A stretch of DNA of 52,413 nucleotides from Longimicrobium sp. (GTDB lineage Bacteria > Gemmatimonadota > Gemmatimonadetes > Longimicrobiales > Longimicrobiaceae): assembly GCA_036389135.1 (NCBI GenBank), contig DASVQP010000037.1, positions 1-52,413 of the forward strand. The letters are read 5' to 3'. This document shows positions 7,988 through 18,121 of the stretch, piece by piece. Position 1 is the first letter of the stretch. Every line of letters begins with the position of its first letter. The position numbers were made by a program, and so were the translations under genes. The notes beneath the pieces were generated by a model that was not told where the DNA came from, ran no database searches, and saw only the letters and a program-made list of their open reading frames with translations.

Positions 7988-8659
7988 TTACCGCGCCGCC
8001 GGAGTGCAGAGCAGCTCGCTCGTCGTCCGCACGTCGTCGCCCAGAATGGGCCGGCAGGCGTACCCCGCGCCCTCCAGGAACGCCAGGCAGGCGCGGTGCA
8101 CCTCCGCCCCGTGCGTGGAGAGAAAGAGGACGGGGCGGTGCCGGGCCAGCGTGTCGCGGGCGCCCTCCAGCACGGCTCCCTCCGCCCCCTCCACGTCGAT
8201 CTTGACCGCGGACGGCGCGATCCCATGCTCCGCGCAGAAGTCGTCCAGGCGCACCGTCCGCACCTCCACCGTCCCGTCCGCCGAGAGGTGCCCCGTCCCG
8301 CTCCCGCTTCCGAAGCCAAAGCGCGCGGTGCCGTTCGCGTCTGACACCGCGGCCTCGGTCACGCGCACGTTCGCGAGTTGGTTGATCTCGGCATGGCGGC
8401 GCAGGAAGGTGGCGTTGGTGGGGTTCGGCTCAAAGGCCCACACCGCGCCCCGCTCACCCGCCAGCACGGCCGAGAGCACGGTGTAATAGCCCACGTGCGC
8501 GCCCACGTCCAGCACCGTGGCGCCGGGGCGGACGTGCTCCTCGAACAGCCGCGTCTGCTCCGGCTCGTAGCTGCCGCCCAGGATGCGCAGGATCTTCCCG
8601 CGGCTGGCGGGGAGCCACCAGCGCCCCCGCAGCCGCCCGCCCACGATCGGCAGCCTCAT
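7988..8659 (-). CDS. FkbM-family SAM-dependent methyltransferase
   Basis: A 223-residue methyltransferase of the FkbM family. SAM motif I is VLDVGAHVGYYTVLSA; the acidic end of strand beta 2 is AFEPNP; and IKIDVEGAE-like KIDVEGAEGAVLEG is the FkbM hallmark. The ATG at 8659 is preferred to a GTG 21 bases upstream because the family begins close to this point. It overlaps no other gene and leads directly into the glycosyltransferase, so methylation of a sugar or glycan is a reasonable guess. Upstream is a short GTGAGTGC-like repeat and the end of lepA. Confidence 0.85.
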   Translation of the reverse strand: MRLPIVGGRLRGRWWLPASRGKILRILGGSYEPEQTRLFEEHVRPGATVLDVGAHVGYYTVLSAVLAGERGAVWAFEPNPTNATFLRRHAEINQLANVRVTEAAVSDANGTARFGFGSGSGTGHLSADGTVEVRTVRLDDFCAEHGIAPSAVKIDVEGAEGAVLEGARDTLARHRPVLFLSTHGAEVHRACLAFLEGAGYACRPILGDDVRTTSELLCTPAAR

Positions 8660-8708
8660 CGCCACCGCGCCGGGACGCACTCACGCACTTCCGCACTCAC
8701 GTACTCCC

Positions 8709-10508
8709 TCATTCCCCAACCCGCAGCACGGCCAGGAAAGCCTCCTGCGGGATCTCCACCGTCCCCACCTGCTTCATCCGCTTCTTGCCCGCCTTCTGCT
8801 TCTCCAGGAGCTTGCGCTTGCGGGAGATGTCGCCGCCGTAGCACTTGGCGGTCACGTTCTTTCGCATGGCCGAGATGCTCTCGCGGGCGATGACCTTGTT
8901 GCCGATCGCCGCCTGGATCGCCACCTCGAACATCTGCCGCGGGATCAGCTCCTTGAGCTTCTCCGCGATGTTGCGCCCATACTCCTGGCTCTTGTCGCGG
9001 TGGATGATGACGCTGAACGCGTCCACCGGCTCGCCGTTGATCAGCATGTCCAGCTTGACCAGCGGGTTGGCGCGGTATTCGGAGAAGTCGTAGTCGAACG
9101 ACGCGTAGCCGCGCGTGGCCGACTTCAGCTTGTCGTAGAAGTCCAGCACGATCTCGCCCAGCGGCAGGTCGTACGTCAGCTCAACGCGCTGCGGATCGGG
9201 GTAGCTCATCCCGCGGAAGTCCGCGCGCCGCTCGTGCGCCAGCCTCTGCACCCCGCCAATGTAGTCCGCGGGCACCAGGATGCGCGCGGTGACGTACGGC
9301 TCCTCGATGCGCGCGATCTTGGTGGGATCGGGGAGCGCGGAGGGGCTCTCCACCCAGCGGTCCTCCTCGTCCGTCATCACCACGTGGTACTTCACGTTGG
9401 GCACGGTGGTGATGATGTCCAGGTCGAACTCGCGCTCCAGCCGCTCCTGGATGATCTCCATGTGCAGGAGCCCCAGGAAGCCGCAGCGGAAGCCGAAGCC
9501 CAGCGCCAGCGACGTCTCCGGCTCGTAGGTGAGCGAGGCGTCGTTGAGCTGCAGCTTGGCGAGCGCGTCGCGCAGCTCCTCGTACTGCTCGGTCTCCGTG
9601 GGGTAGATCCCCGCGAACACCATCGGCTTCACCTCCTGGAAGCCGGGAATCCCCTCGCCCGCCCGGTTGTCCGCGTCGTAGATGGTGTCGCCCGAGCGCG
9701 TGTCGGCCACGCGCTTGATGCCGGCGATGATGTATCCCACCTCGCCCGGCCCCAGCTCCTGCAGCGGTTGCCGCCCGAGCTGCAGGTACCCCACCTCGTC
9801 GATGGGATACTCGTTCTCGTTGGCGCCGAAGCCGATCCGCATCCCCTTGCGAAAGGTCCCGTCCACCACGCGCACGCTGGGCACGGCGCCCAGGTACTTG
9901 TCGTAGTACGAGTCGAAGATCAGGGCGCGCGGCGGCGCGTGCGGGTCGCCCGTGGGCGGCGGCACGTTGCGCACGACCGACTCCAGGATCAGGTCGATGC
10001 CGATCCCGGCCTTGGCGGAGGCGAAGATCACCTCCTCCGGATCGACGCCCAGCAGCTCCACGATCTCGTCGCGGCGGCGCTCCGGCTCTGCCCCCGGCAG
10101 GTCGATCTTGTTGAGCACGGGGATGATCTCCAGCCCCGCGTCCATCGCCAGGAAGAGGTTGGAGAGCGTCTGCGCCTGGATGCCCTGCGACGCGTCCACC
10201 ACCAGGATGGCGCCCTCGCAGGCGGCCAGCGAGCGCGACACCTCGTAGGTGAAGTCGACGTGCCCGGGGGTGTCGATGAGGTTCAGCTGGTACTGCCGGC
10301 CGTCCTTTGCGCCGTACAGCATGCGCACGGCGTTCAGCTTGATGGTGATCCCGCGCTCGCGCTCGAGGTCCATCGAGTCGAGCACCTGGGCCTTCATCTC
10401 GCGCTGCTGGAGCGTCCGCGTCGTTTCCAGCAGCCGGTCGGCCAGGGTGGACTTTCCGTGGTCGATATGGGCAACGATGCAGAAGTTGCGAATGTGCTCT
10501 ATCAGCAC
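8709..10508 (-). CDS. lepA: Elongation factor 4 (LepA), back-translocating GTPase
   Basis: A 599-residue translational GTPase, the standard LepA length. G1 [10 protein letters not shown]2 region [11 protein letters not shown]3 DTPGHVDF and G4 NKIDLPGA are all present, followed by the domain II-V architecture and the C-terminal [22 protein letters not shown]-type basic segment diagnostic of LepA. It acts on the ribosome under stress conditions. The GTG at 10508 (VLIEHIRNF) gives a normal N terminus; a longer frame upstream to 10595 adds residues without family support. The gene is transcribed away from the outer-membrane protein gene on the plus strand. Confidence 0.95.
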   Translation of the reverse strand: MLIEHIRNFCIVAHIDHGKSTLADRLLETTRTLQQREMKAQVLDSMDLERERGITIKLNAVRMLYGAKDGRQYQLNLIDTPGHVDFTYEVSRSLAACEGAILVVDASQGIQAQTLSNLFLAMDAGLEIIPVLNKIDLPGAEPERRRDEIVELLGVDPEEVIFASAKAGIGIDLILESVVRNVPPPTGDPHAPPRALIFDSYYDKYLGAVPSVRVVDGTFRKGMRIGFGANENEYPIDEVGYLQLGRQPLQELGPGEVGYIIAGIKRVADTRSGDTIYDADNRAGEGIPGFQEVKPMVFAGIYPTETEQYEELRDALAKLQLNDASLTYEPETSLALGFGFRCGFLGLLHMEIIQERLEREFDLDIITTVPNVKYHVVMTDEEDRWVESPSALPDPTKIARIEEPYVTARILVPADYIGGVQRLAHERRADFRGMSYPDPQRVELTYDLPLGEIVLDFYDKLKSATRGYASFDYDFSEYRANPLVKLDMLINGEPVDAFSVIIHRDKSQEYGRNIAEKLKELIPRQMFEVAIQAAIGNKVIARESISAMRKNVTAKCYGGDISRKRKLLEKQKAGKKRMKQVGTVEIPQEAFLAVLRVGE

Positions 10509-10685
10509 GATGCAGGTCCCGTCATGGTAAGCGTTTGTCGTAGGATGAGATCGCGTACAAGCTACCCAATCCGGGGGGCGATAGAAAGGGCGCACCTCCG
10601 TGTGACAGTGTTCCGGCCCGGGCGCCGATCTTGCCCTTTCGCGCTCTCAACCCTGCCGTAAACCCAACTCCGCACGAGCAGACAC

Positions 10686-12008
10686 ATGCATTTTACCCGT
10701 TTGATGGCATCCTGCGCAGCCGCCGCCGCGCTGGCGTCCCCCCTTTCGGCCCAGCTCGCCACCACCCCGCGCGCCCTGGGGATGGGCGGCGCGTACGTGG
10801 CCGTGGCGCGCGGCCAGGAAGCCCTCTTCCAGAACCCGGCGAACCTCGCGCTCCCGGGCAACCCGCACGCTTCGGCCGCCGCGCCGCAGGTAACCCTCGG
10901 CGCCACGATCAACGGCCTCACCTTCGGCGACCTCAACGACCTGCGCGCCTTCGACGAGCTCGACGACGATCGGCGCGCCGACATCCTGGGCCGCATCCCT
11001 GACGAGGGCACCGCCGCGGAGGTCGACATCCGCGTCCCCGTCTTCTCGATGTCGTTTCGCCGCGCCCTCTTCGGCGTGTCGTACAACCTCACGGGGCGCC
11101 ACGGCGTCTCCCGCGACGTGGTGGACCTGGTGCTGAACGGCGTGCAGCAGTCGCGTCTCCTGGGCGTCAACGCCTACGACGACGACGCCATCCTCAGCCA
11201 GTCGCAGGGCTTCCGCGCGTCGTACCTGGACTTCGCGGCCGGCTACGCGCACCGCGTGGGCCCGGTGAGCCTGGGCGTCACCGGCCACTACCTGCGCGGC
11301 AACCGCATGGTGCGCTCCGGCGCGGTGGGCATCGACACGGTCCTCTCCGTCACCGCCCCCGACATCCGCGTCACCTACGCCGGCGTGGGGCGCGAGGGCG
11401 CGAACGGCTTCGGCCTCGACCTGGGCGCCGCCATCCAGCCGTCCCCGTCGCTCACGCTGAGCGCGGCGGTCGCCAACGTCGTCAACACGCTGGAGTGGAA
11501 GGGCGATCCGGAGATCCGCTCGATCGTCCTCAGCCGCGAGAACTACCGCACCGGCGATCCGGACCAGCTCCGGAACGACTACGCCGCCAGCGCCCGCCCG
11601 CTCTCCGAAGCGGACCCCGTGCTCGCCGCCCGCGCCAGGGGCCTGGCCGACGACCTGGACGTCGGCACCACGCTCGCCCCCGTCCTGCGCCTGGGCGCCG
11701 CCTGGGAGCCGCGCATCGGCACCACGGTGGCCGCCGGGTACCAGGGCGAGCTCTCCGAAAGCCGCCTCGGCGGCCCCTGGGACCGCTCCCTCGGCATCGG
11801 AGTGCAGCACAAGATCCCCATCGTCACCCTTCGCGCCGGCCTCTCCACCGACCTGGACAGCGGCACGATGCTGGGCGGCGGCCTGTCGCTGGGCCCGCTC
11901 CACCTCGGCGCCGCGCGCCTCACCGGCAGCTCCGAGGGCAACTCCGGCCAGAGCGGCTGGCTCTTCACCTTCGGCTTCGGCGGCCAGACGAACAGCCGGA
12001 TGAACTGA
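10686..12008 (+). CDS. PorV/FadL-like outer-membrane beta-barrel protein
   Basis: A 440-residue protein with a Sec signal peptide (hydrophobic segment to about residue 22, ending PLSAQ). The mature N terminus, ALGMGGAYVAVARGQEALFQNPANLAL, is the conserved motif of PorV/PorQ/FadL-like barrels. The rest alternates Gly-rich strand segments and ends in GWLFTFGFGG followed by a polar tail. It is expected in the outer membrane; transport or secretion roles cannot be told apart. ATG at 10686. It is a single-gene unit, with a family B hairpin 15 bp downstream that may act as its terminator. Confidence 0.75.
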   Translation: MHFTRLMASCAAAAALASPLSAQLATTPRALGMGGAYVAVARGQEALFQNPANLALPGNPHASAAAPQVTLGATINGLTFGDLNDLRAFDELDDDRRADILGRIPDEGTAAEVDIRVPVFSMSFRRALFGVSYNLTGRHGVSRDVVDLVLNGVQQSRLLGVNAYDDDAILSQSQGFRASYLDFAAGYAHRVGPVSLGVTGHYLRGNRMVRSGAVGIDTVLSVTAPDIRVTYAGVGREGANGFGLDLGAAIQPSPSLTLSAAVANVVNTLEWKGDPEIRSIVLSRENYRTGDPDQLRNDYAASARPLSEADPVLAARARGLADDLDVGTTLAPVLRLGAAWEPRIGTTVAAGYQGELSESRLGGPWDRSLGIGVQHKIPIVTLRAGLSTDLDSGTMLGGGLSLGPLHLGAARLTGSSEGNSGQSGWLFTFGFGGQTNSRMN

Positions 12009-12023
12009 GGGCGCGGGCCGCGG

Positions 12024-12082
12024 GCCCCCTCCCCCGCTCGTCACCTCGCGGCCCCTCCCCCAAAACAACCTGGGGGAGGGGC
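12024..12082. repeat. Family B hairpin repeat at the 3' end of the outer-membrane protein gene
   Basis: Stem GCCCCTCCCCC (12051-12061) and GGGGGAGGGGC (12072-12082) around a 10 nt A-rich loop, preceded by the tail sequence (CCCCCGCTCGTCACCTCGC) seen at the other copies. It begins 15 bp after the stop codon. Confidence 0.85.
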
Positions 12083-12117
12083 GTTTGCGCAGATTCCATC
12101 TTTTCGCACAGATCCCG

Positions 12118-12320
12118 TAGGGGCGCGATTCATCGCGCCCGCCCTGGCCCCCACCTCGAGCGCCGCCCTTCACACCAATACCGGTAGGGGTAGCCCTGCG
12201 TGTCTGCCCACCCTTGGCCCCACCGCGACCCCCGCGCCCTCCGCACCAACACGCGTACGGGCCGCCCCACGTGGCTGCCCGTGCCCGCCCCCGAACCGCC
12301 ACCCGCGCATATAAAAGGGG
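12118..12320 (+). repeat. Family C hairpin-cassette array, three units
   Basis: The 358 bp gap between the outer-membrane protein gene and the M28 peptidase gene holds the family B hairpin and then three units starting at 12118 (stem GGGCGCGA/TCGCGCCC), 12184 (stem degenerate, AGCC/GTCT type) and 12255 (CCGCC/GGCTG type). Unit spacing is 66 and 71 bp. Each starts GTAGGGG or GTACGGG and ends in a C-rich spacer containing CGCACCAA or CACACCAA. A C-poor GA-rich palindrome (GGGGAGAGGC/GCCTCTCCCC) at 12318-12350 ends the gap and may terminate the peptidase transcript. Confidence 0.8.
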
Positions 12321-12350
12321 AGAGGCGCATCGGCCTCTCCCCCTTGTTTG
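12318..12350. terminator. Possible terminator hairpin for the M28 peptidase gene
   Basis: AGGGGAGAGGC and GCCTCTCCCCCTT form a stem with a short loop 17 bp downstream of the peptidase stop codon. There is a short T-run on the plus strand only (CCCCCTTGTTTG), so termination of the minus transcript is less certain. Confidence 0.45.
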
Positions 12351-12366
12351 TCCCACCCCGCCAACC

Positions 12367-13950
12367 CTACCGCGTCATCGCGCGCACCGCCTCCAGCCCC
12401 TTGGGATCCCAGCGCGGGCGATCGGCGGCGTTGGCGATCTCGGTGGCCAGGTACAGCACCATCCGCGAGATGCGCGCGGCCTTGTCCGTGTCGATCTTCT
12501 CGACGTGGTCCGACGGGCGGTGGTAGTCCGCGTGCACGCCGCTGAAGAAGAAGATCGACGGGATCTCCTTGCGGGCGAAATTGTAGTGGTCCGAGCGGAA
12601 GAAGAACTGCTCCTCCGGCCACAGGTCATCCGAAAGCGTCAGGTGCAGCTCCGGGTGCGCGGCCTGGACGCGGTCGGCGAGCGCCCCCAGCGACGAGTAG
12701 TCCTTGCCGATCACCACCACGCTGTCCGGGTTGTTGCGTCCGATCATGTCCACGTTCACGTTCGCCACGATCTGCGCGAGCGGGATCGTGGGATGCTCCG
12801 AGAACCACTCCGACCCCAGCAGCCCCTTCTCCTCGCCGCTCACGTGCACGAAGGCGATGGAGCGCTTAGGCCGGTCGCGCATCATCGAGAGCGCCTGCGC
12901 CACCTCCAGCAGCGCCGTGGTCCCCGAAGCGTCGTCATCCGCGCCGTTGTAGATGGAGTCCCCGTTCACCGGCTGCCCCACGCCCACGTGGTCCATGTGC
13001 GCCGAGATCACCACGTACTCGTTGCGCAGCACCGGGTCGCTCCCCGGCACGATGGCGATGACGTTGGGCGCGCGCCCGCGGTCCAGCTCCTCCTGCGGAA
13101 GCGCCAGAGTGGCCATGACCCCCGCCAGCGGCGCCGGGCGGAATCTCGCGGCGGCCCCGCGCGTGGCCAGCGTCGCCAGCGGCGTCCCGGCGCCCGCGAA
13201 CATGCGGGTGGCGGCCTCGTGCGTCATCATGAACTGCGGATACGCGATCTCGCCGCCCAGCGTGCGCCCACCGCGCGTGGCGGGCGCGGCGTACTTGGCG
13301 ATGCTGTCCGCCGTCCAGCTCGCATCCAGCACGTGCACGATCGCGGCGGCGCCGGCCCGCTGGGCGGCGGCGCGCTGGCGGGTGCGCTCGCGGCGCCAGT
13401 CGCGGTTGGAAATGCCCGGCAGCGAGACCACCACCACGCGGCCGGTCATGGAGCCCGCGGCCAGCGCGTCGTCGGCGCCGCGGCCGGCGTACACCATCGC
13501 CGCGGATGCGATGGGCTGCTGGGTGCCGCCCAGCGCGAAGAAGTCGCGCCCGTACTGCAGCGTCTGCGGCGCGCCGCGCCCGGCGATCTCCATTCGCGCC
13601 CCGGCGGCGCTCAGGCGGCGCATGGGGTACGGGTACCACTGGTAATACGAGCCGCTCTCGCCCCCCGGCTGCAGCCCGAACAGCCGGTGCTGGTTGACGA
13701 GGTACGACGCCGCGATCTCCAGCTCCGGGCTGGGCGTGTTGCGCCCGCGCAGGAAGTCCGACGCCAGAAACTCGATGCGCGAGTACACGTCGGCCGGGGT
13801 GATGGTGGCCGCGGCCTCCTGGAGCGACAACGTCCCCGCCAACAAAGGCGGAGCGGCCGAACCCTGCGCGGTGGCGTGCGGAACGGCCAGCGCCGCGCTG
13901 GCGACGAGCGCCAGCGCGGCGGAAAGGACTGCGGACGGGCTTCGATTCAT
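12367..13950 (-). CDS. Secreted M28-family zinc metallopeptidase
   Basis: A 527-residue exported peptidase with a signal peptide (residues 1 to about 29, ending PHATAQ). A PA-type insert lies in the middle (about residues 130-260). The M28 zinc ligands are all visible: His in SAHMDHVG, bridging Asp in GADDDASGT, Glu pair in GEEKGLLGSE, Asp in NVDMIGR and the last His in RSDHYNFA. The family contains aminopeptidases and carboxypeptidases; specificity is not predictable. ATG at 13950. It is downstream of the DUF4384 gene by 48 bp on the same strand. Confidence 0.92.
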   Translation of the reverse strand: MNRSPSAVLSAALALVASAALAVPHATAQGSAAPPLLAGTLSLQEAAATITPADVYSRIEFLASDFLRGRNTPSPELEIAASYLVNQHRLFGLQPGGESGSYYQWYPYPMRRLSAAGARMEIAGRGAPQTLQYGRDFFALGGTQQPIASAAMVYAGRGADDALAAGSMTGRVVVVSLPGISNRDWRRERTRQRAAAQRAGAAAIVHVLDASWTADSIAKYAAPATRGGRTLGGEIAYPQFMMTHEAATRMFAGAGTPLATLATRGAAARFRPAPLAGVMATLALPQEELDRGRAPNVIAIVPGSDPVLRNEYVVISAHMDHVGVGQPVNGDSIYNGADDDASGTTALLEVAQALSMMRDRPKRSIAFVHVSGEEKGLLGSEWFSEHPTIPLAQIVANVNVDMIGRNNPDSVVVIGKDYSSLGALADRVQAAHPELHLTLSDDLWPEEQFFFRSDHYNFARKEIPSIFFFSGVHADYHRPSDHVEKIDTDKAARISRMVLYLATEIANAADRPRWDPKGLEAVRAMTR

Positions 13951-13998
13951 CTGCCGGGCCTGGTGAGGGATGTGGCGGGCCTCACCGGGCCCGCCTGC

Positions 13999-15291
13999 CT
14001 ACTCCGTCGGAGGCCGGACCCGGGGGGCCGACGGACGCGAAGGAGCGTTGTCGCTGCTGGGCTGCCGCGCCGGGGGCGCCTCGCGGCGCGTCTCGGTGCG
14101 CCGCTCAGGCGGGGGTTCGCGGCGCGTCTCGGTCCGCGGCTCCGAGCGGGGCTCCGGGCGCCGGCTCTCGCCGGACGGCGACGGCTCCGGCGAGCGGCGC
14201 TCAAAGGTTGGGCGCTGGCGCTCCGGCCGCACTACCCGCGGCTCCTGCTGCTGCGCCGGCTCGCCTTCGCGCTGCGTGTACGAACCCGCTCCGCGGGAGG
14301 CGGGCGGCGCCGGGCGACGCGAGTAGCCGCGGCTCTCGTCGCGCACCTCGGTGCGCTCCTTGTACCCGTGCGTGGGCTGCGTGCGGCGGTACCGGTCGTC
14401 GTAGTACCCGTTGCCGTAGTAGCCGTTGTTGCCGTAGTACCCGTTGCCGCCGCGGGCGTAGTACACGCGCCGGTCGCCGCGGTAGTAGCGCGTATCATAA
14501 TAGTACGGCACCTGCACGAGCAAAACGCGCACTCGGTCGCAGCTGTCGTAGTACACGCTGCGGCTGGCGTACCACGAGCCGTAGCTGTCGTAGCAGGCGT
14601 AGCGCGGGTGCGTGTAGCGGCGGCCCACGTGATACGTGTAGTAGTCGCTGTCGTGCTCGCCGTAGCCCCAGTCGCCCACCAGCATCCGCTCGTAGCGGTC
14701 CATCGCGCGGAACGGGTCGCCGTAGACGTTGTAGTTGGGGTCCCAGCTCCCGACGCGGCGGTAGTGCAGGTCGCGCAGCACGCGCTCGTCCAGCGGCTCA
14801 TTGGACGCCACGGCGAAGATGTAGCCGATTCCGTACCCGCCGCGCATGGAAACGTACTGGCTGCCGCGCGGCCTTACGCTGTACGCGCGCCCGCCGCGTA
14901 GGTACCCATCGTCGCCGGGCTGGCTCGGGTAGAGCACCTCGACGTTCCCGTCGGTGTCGATGTGGAGCACCGCCACGTACGCGTCGCGGTCGGTGCGCAC
15001 GAGCACGCGCGACCGGTCGCCGACGCGGTAGACGTCGCGGTTGCCGTCCATCCAGACGCGAACGCCGGGACGGTAGTCCTGGTCATAGCGCCCGTACTGT
15101 TCCTGGCGGCGGTCGCCGGATTGGTACGACGCGCCGGCCTGCATCAGGGCGGGCGGCTGGAGCGGGCCAAGGTCTTCCGCGGTCGAGCGGTCGAAGCTCT
15201 GAACGGCCCGGCTGGTGTCCGCGACGGATGCCGCGCCTTCGGAGGCTCCGAAGGCAAGGAGGGCGAACGCCGCGAGGAGGGTGGTACGCAT
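13999..15291 (-). CDS. Secreted DUF4384 protein with Tyr-rich and Arg/Pro-rich tail
   Basis: A 430-residue exported protein: signal peptide in the first 22 residues (MRTTLLAAFALLAFGASEG). Residues about 75-170 fit DUF4384 (WMDGNRDVYRVGDRSRVLVRTDRDAYV and NVEVLYPS). After about residue 240 the composition changes: a Gly/Tyr/Asn segment with NGYYGN repeats, then about 120 residues dominated by Arg, Glu and Pro with ETRRE and RRPEPR repeats. The ATG at 15291 is chosen because it begins the signal peptide. The low-complexity tail suggests a disordered surface or periplasmic region. No enzyme motif is visible. Confidence 0.75.
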   Translation of the reverse strand: MRTTLLAAFALLAFGASEGAASVADTSRAVQSFDRSTAEDLGPLQPPALMQAGASYQSGDRRQEQYGRYDQDYRPGVRVWMDGNRDVYRVGDRSRVLVRTDRDAYVAVLHIDTDGNVEVLYPSQPGDDGYLRGGRAYSVRPRGSQYVSMRGGYGIGYIFAVASNEPLDERVLRDLHYRRVGSWDPNYNVYGDPFRAMDRYERMLVGDWGYGEHDSDYYTYHVGRRYTHPRYACYDSYGSWYASRSVYYDSCDRVRVLLVQVPYYYDTRYYRGDRRVYYARGGNGYYGNNGYYGNGYYDDRYRRTQPTHGYKERTEVRDESRGYSRRPAPPASRGAGSYTQREGEPAQQQEPRVVRPERQRPTFERRSPEPSPSGESRRPEPRSEPRTETRREPPPERRTETRREAPPARQPSSDNAPSRPSAPRVRPPTE

Positions 15292-15470
15292 CTGAGTGTA
15301 TCTCCGGTTGGGCGGGAAGCTGCACTGTTCATCGAGCAATCCGCGTTCCCGCCGCCGCCATAAATCCAAGTGATTTTACGATAACGCCTTACGCCCGATC
15401 GCACCACCCGCCGCCCCCGTCCCTTGTCCCCGCGCGTGGACGCCCGTTCCCGCGCAGGGGACGGAACGGC

Positions 15471-15798
15471 GGGGAATGGGGAAATGGGGAATGGGGAATG
15501 GACGGACGCCGTGCTTCGGCAGGCGCCCGTGCACGCGACCACCCCCTCTCCCCGGCCCTCTCCCCCGCAAGCGGGGGGAAGGGTGCACACCGCCTGTGCT
15601 CATGCTACGCTCCGTAGGGGCGTGATTCATCACGCCCGCCCTCTCCCCACCTCGACCCGCTCGTCCGCCGGCTGTCCCCTGTCCCCTGTCCCCCTGTCCC
15701 TGTCCCTGTCCCCTGTCCCCTGCGATTCCCCATTCCCCATTCCCCATTCCCCATTCCCCATCCCCCATCCCCCATCCCCCATCCCCCATCCCCCATCC
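15471..15798. repeat. Inverted heptamer arrays bracketing family A and C elements
   Basis: The 641 bp divergent gap between the DUF4384 and E1 genes holds, in order: (GGGAATG)n at 15471-15500, a family A hairpin at 15541-15585, one family C unit with stem GGGCGTGA/TCACGCCC at 15614-15637, (TGTCCCC)n at 15672-15722, (ATTCCCC)5 at 15725-15759 and (ATCCCCC)n at 15760-15798. The outer heptamer arrays are reverse complements of each other. I see no gene in it. The promoters for the two flanking genes must lie at its edges. Confidence 0.8.
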
Positions 15799-15932
15799 CG
15801 CCGTCCCCTCCCCTGGCCCCGGATGTGCTTCTCGAATATGTTCTTTGCCCCCGGTCCGCCTCCGCGGCCGGACGCGGCGCGTGCCCCTCCGGCGCCGGCG
15901 CGCAACGACCCAAAAAGGAACGCCTGCAACCG

Positions 15933-18062
15933 ATGGCGACCACGACCAAGAAGAAGCCCCGCACCGAGGAAGCCGCGCTCGATCGCGACACGCTGCTCGG
16001 CTTCTACCGCACTATGCTGCTCTCCCGTCGTCTCGACGACAAGGAGATCCAGCTCAAGGGGCAGAACAAGATCTTCTTCCAGATCTCCGGCGCGGGGCAC
16101 GAGGCGATCCAGGTGGCCGCCGCCGCCCATTCCCGCCCGGGCTACGACTGGTTCTACTTCTACTACCGCGACCGCGCCTTCTCGCTCGGCCTGGGGATGA
16201 CCGCGCTCGACCACCTCCTCCAGGCCGTCGGCGCCGAGGCGGACCCCTCCTCCGGCGGGCGGCAGATGCCGTCGCACTGGGGGCACAAGGCGCTCAACAT
16301 CGTCTCCACCTCGTCGCCCACCGGCACGCAATTCCTGCAGGCCGTGGGTACAGCCGAGGCGGCGATGCGCGCCCGCAAGCTGGGTGAGCCGCTGGTGGAG
16401 ACCACGGGCGCAAAGGAGGACGAGGTCGTCTTCGTCACCACCGGCGACGGCACCACCTCCGAGGGCGAGTTCTGGGAGAGCCTCAACACGGCCTCCAACC
16501 TCAAGCTCCCCGTCGTCTACATCGTCGAGGACAACGAATTCGCCATCTCCGTCCCGGTGGAGGTGAACACGGCGGGCGGCAGCATCTCCCGGCTGGTGGA
16601 GTCGTTCCCGGACCTCCTCGTCATCAACTGCGACGGCACGGACCTGGTGGACTCGTACGCCGCCATGGGGCGCGCGGTGGAGTACGCCCGCACGCGTCAG
16701 GGCCCGGCGCTGGTGCACGCCAAGGTGATCCGCCCGTACAGCCACTCGCTGTCCGACGACGAGCGGTTCTACAAGACGGAGGTGATGCGGAACGAGGAGG
16801 CCAAGCGCGACCCGCTGGTGCGCGCCGCCAAGCTGCTGGTGGACGGCGGCCTGGCCACGCAGGACGAGCTCGCCCGCATCGACGCCGAGATCAACGACGA
16901 GGTGCAGCGCGCCACCGACGAGGCGCTCGCCTCGCCGCAGCCGGCGCCCTCCACGGCCATGCTGTACCTCTTCTCGCCCGACGTGGACCCCACGGCCGAG
17001 CAGTTCGACACCGAAGACGACCCGCGCTTCACCGGCGGCGAGACGACGATGGTCGACCTGATCAACGCCACCCTCAAGGACGAGATGCGGCGCGACCCGC
17101 GCATCGTCGTCTTCGGCGAGGACGTGGCCGACGTCTCGCGCGAGGAGATGATCAACGACGTCAAGGGGAAGGGCGGCGTCTTCAAGGTCACCGCGGGGCT
17201 CCAGCGCGAGTTCGGCGGCACGCGCGTCTTCAACTCGCCTCTCGCCGAGGCCAACATCATCGGCCGCGCGGTGGGGATGGCGGTACGCGGGATGAAGCCG
17301 GTGGTCGAGATCCAGTTCTTCGACTACATCTGGCCGGCGATGATGCAGATCCGCGGCGAGGTGGCCACCATGCGCTACCGCTCCAACAACGCCTTCGCCT
17401 CGCCGATGGTCATCCGCACCACCTACGGCGGCTACCTCAAGGGCGGCTCCATCTACCACTCGCAGACGGGCGAGTCGATCTTCGCGCACTGCCCCGGCAT
17501 TCGCGTCGTCCTCCCGTCCAACGCCATCGACGCCGCGGGGCTCCTGCGCACGGCGATCAGGTGCGAGGACCCGGTCCTCTTCCTGGAGCACAAGCACCTG
17601 TACCGCCAGGTGTACAACAAGGGGAAGTATCCCGGCCCCAACTTCATGATCCCGTTCGGCAAGGCCCGCACGGTGCGCGAGGGGACGGACGTGACGGTGA
17701 TCGCCTGGGGCGCGCTGGTGCAGCGCTCCGTCGTGGCCGCCAAGCAGGCCGAGGACCAATTCGGGATCTCCACCGAGGTCATCGACATGCGCACGGTGAG
17801 CCCGCTGGACATGGAGGCGGTGGCCGCGTCGGTGAAGAAGACCAACCGCCTGGTGATCGCGCACGAGGACTCGCTCTCGTGGGGGATCGGCGCCGAGGTC
17901 GCGGCGCGCGTGGCGGACGAGCTCTTCCCCTGGCTGGACGCGCCGGTGAAGCGCGTGGCTTCGCTGGACACCTGGGTGGCCTACGCCCCGCAGGTCGAGC
18001 GCGCCATCCTCCCCGAGCCCGAGGACGTGCTCAAGGCGATCCAGGAGATCAAGGCGTTCTGA
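15933..18062 (+). CDS. Fused E1 alpha-beta subunit of a 2-oxoacid dehydrogenase complex
   Basis: A 709-residue thiamine-diphosphate enzyme with both E1 subunits in one chain. Residues 1 to about 340 are the alpha part, with the ThDP motif [15 protein letters not shown] starting near residue 171 and the metal ligand VEDNEF after it. From residue 373 ([14 protein letters not shown]) the beta part runs to the end, with [20 protein letters not shown] and [11 protein letters not shown]. It would decarboxylate pyruvate or a branched-chain 2-oxoacid and pass the acyl group to E2 lipoamide. The branched-chain (2-oxoisovalerate) type is favoured by overall look, but not proven. No E2 or E3 gene is in the window. 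ATG at 15933 follows AAGGAA by 12 bases. A strong hairpin follows the stop. Confidence 0.9.
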   Translation: MATTTKKKPRTEEAALDRDTLLGFYRTMLLSRRLDDKEIQLKGQNKIFFQISGAGHEAIQVAAAAHSRPGYDWFYFYYRDRAFSLGLGMTALDHLLQAVGAEADPSSGGRQMPSHWGHKALNIVSTSSPTGTQFLQAVGTAEAAMRARKLGEPLVETTGAKEDEVVFVTTGDGTTSEGEFWESLNTASNLKLPVVYIVEDNEFAISVPVEVNTAGGSISRLVESFPDLLVINCDGTDLVDSYAAMGRAVEYARTRQGPALVHAKVIRPYSHSLSDDERFYKTEVMRNEEAKRDPLVRAAKLLVDGGLATQDELARIDAEINDEVQRATDEALASPQPAPSTAMLYLFSPDVDPTAEQFDTEDDPRFTGGETTMVDLINATLKDEMRRDPRIVVFGEDVADVSREEMINDVKGKGGVFKVTAGLQREFGGTRVFNSPLAEANIIGRAVGMAVRGMKPVVEIQFFDYIWPAMMQIRGEVATMRYRSNNAFASPMVIRTTYGGYLKGGSIYHSQTGESIFAHCPGIRVVLPSNAIDAAGLLRTAIRCEDPVLFLEHKHLYRQVYNKGKYPGPNFMIPFGKARTVREGTDVTVIAWGALVQRSVVAAKQAEDQFGISTEVIDMRTVSPLDMEAVAASVKKTNRLVIAHEDSLSWGIGAEVAARVADELFPWLDAPVKRVASLDTWVAYAPQVERAILPEPEDVLKAIQEIKAF

Positions 18063-18083
18063 CCGTATCCTGATCATTTACAA

Positions 18084-18113
18084 CGCCCCGGCGGCCGTAT
18101 GGCTGCCGGGGCG
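18084..18113 (+). terminator. Hairpin terminator after the E1 dehydrogenase gene
   Basis: CGCCCCGGCGGC and GGCTGCCGGGGCG pair over 12-13 positions with a five-base CGTAT loop, 21 bp past the stop. The T-run is poor (ACTTG), so it may also serve the convergent toxin gene. Confidence 0.65.
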
Positions 18114-18121
18114 ACTTGCAT

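Noticed and set aside
12118-12320. The three-unit hairpin arrays as CRISPR
   Set aside because: Only three units, no constant direct repeat with unique spacers, strong internal palindromes of variable sequence and no cas genes in the window.
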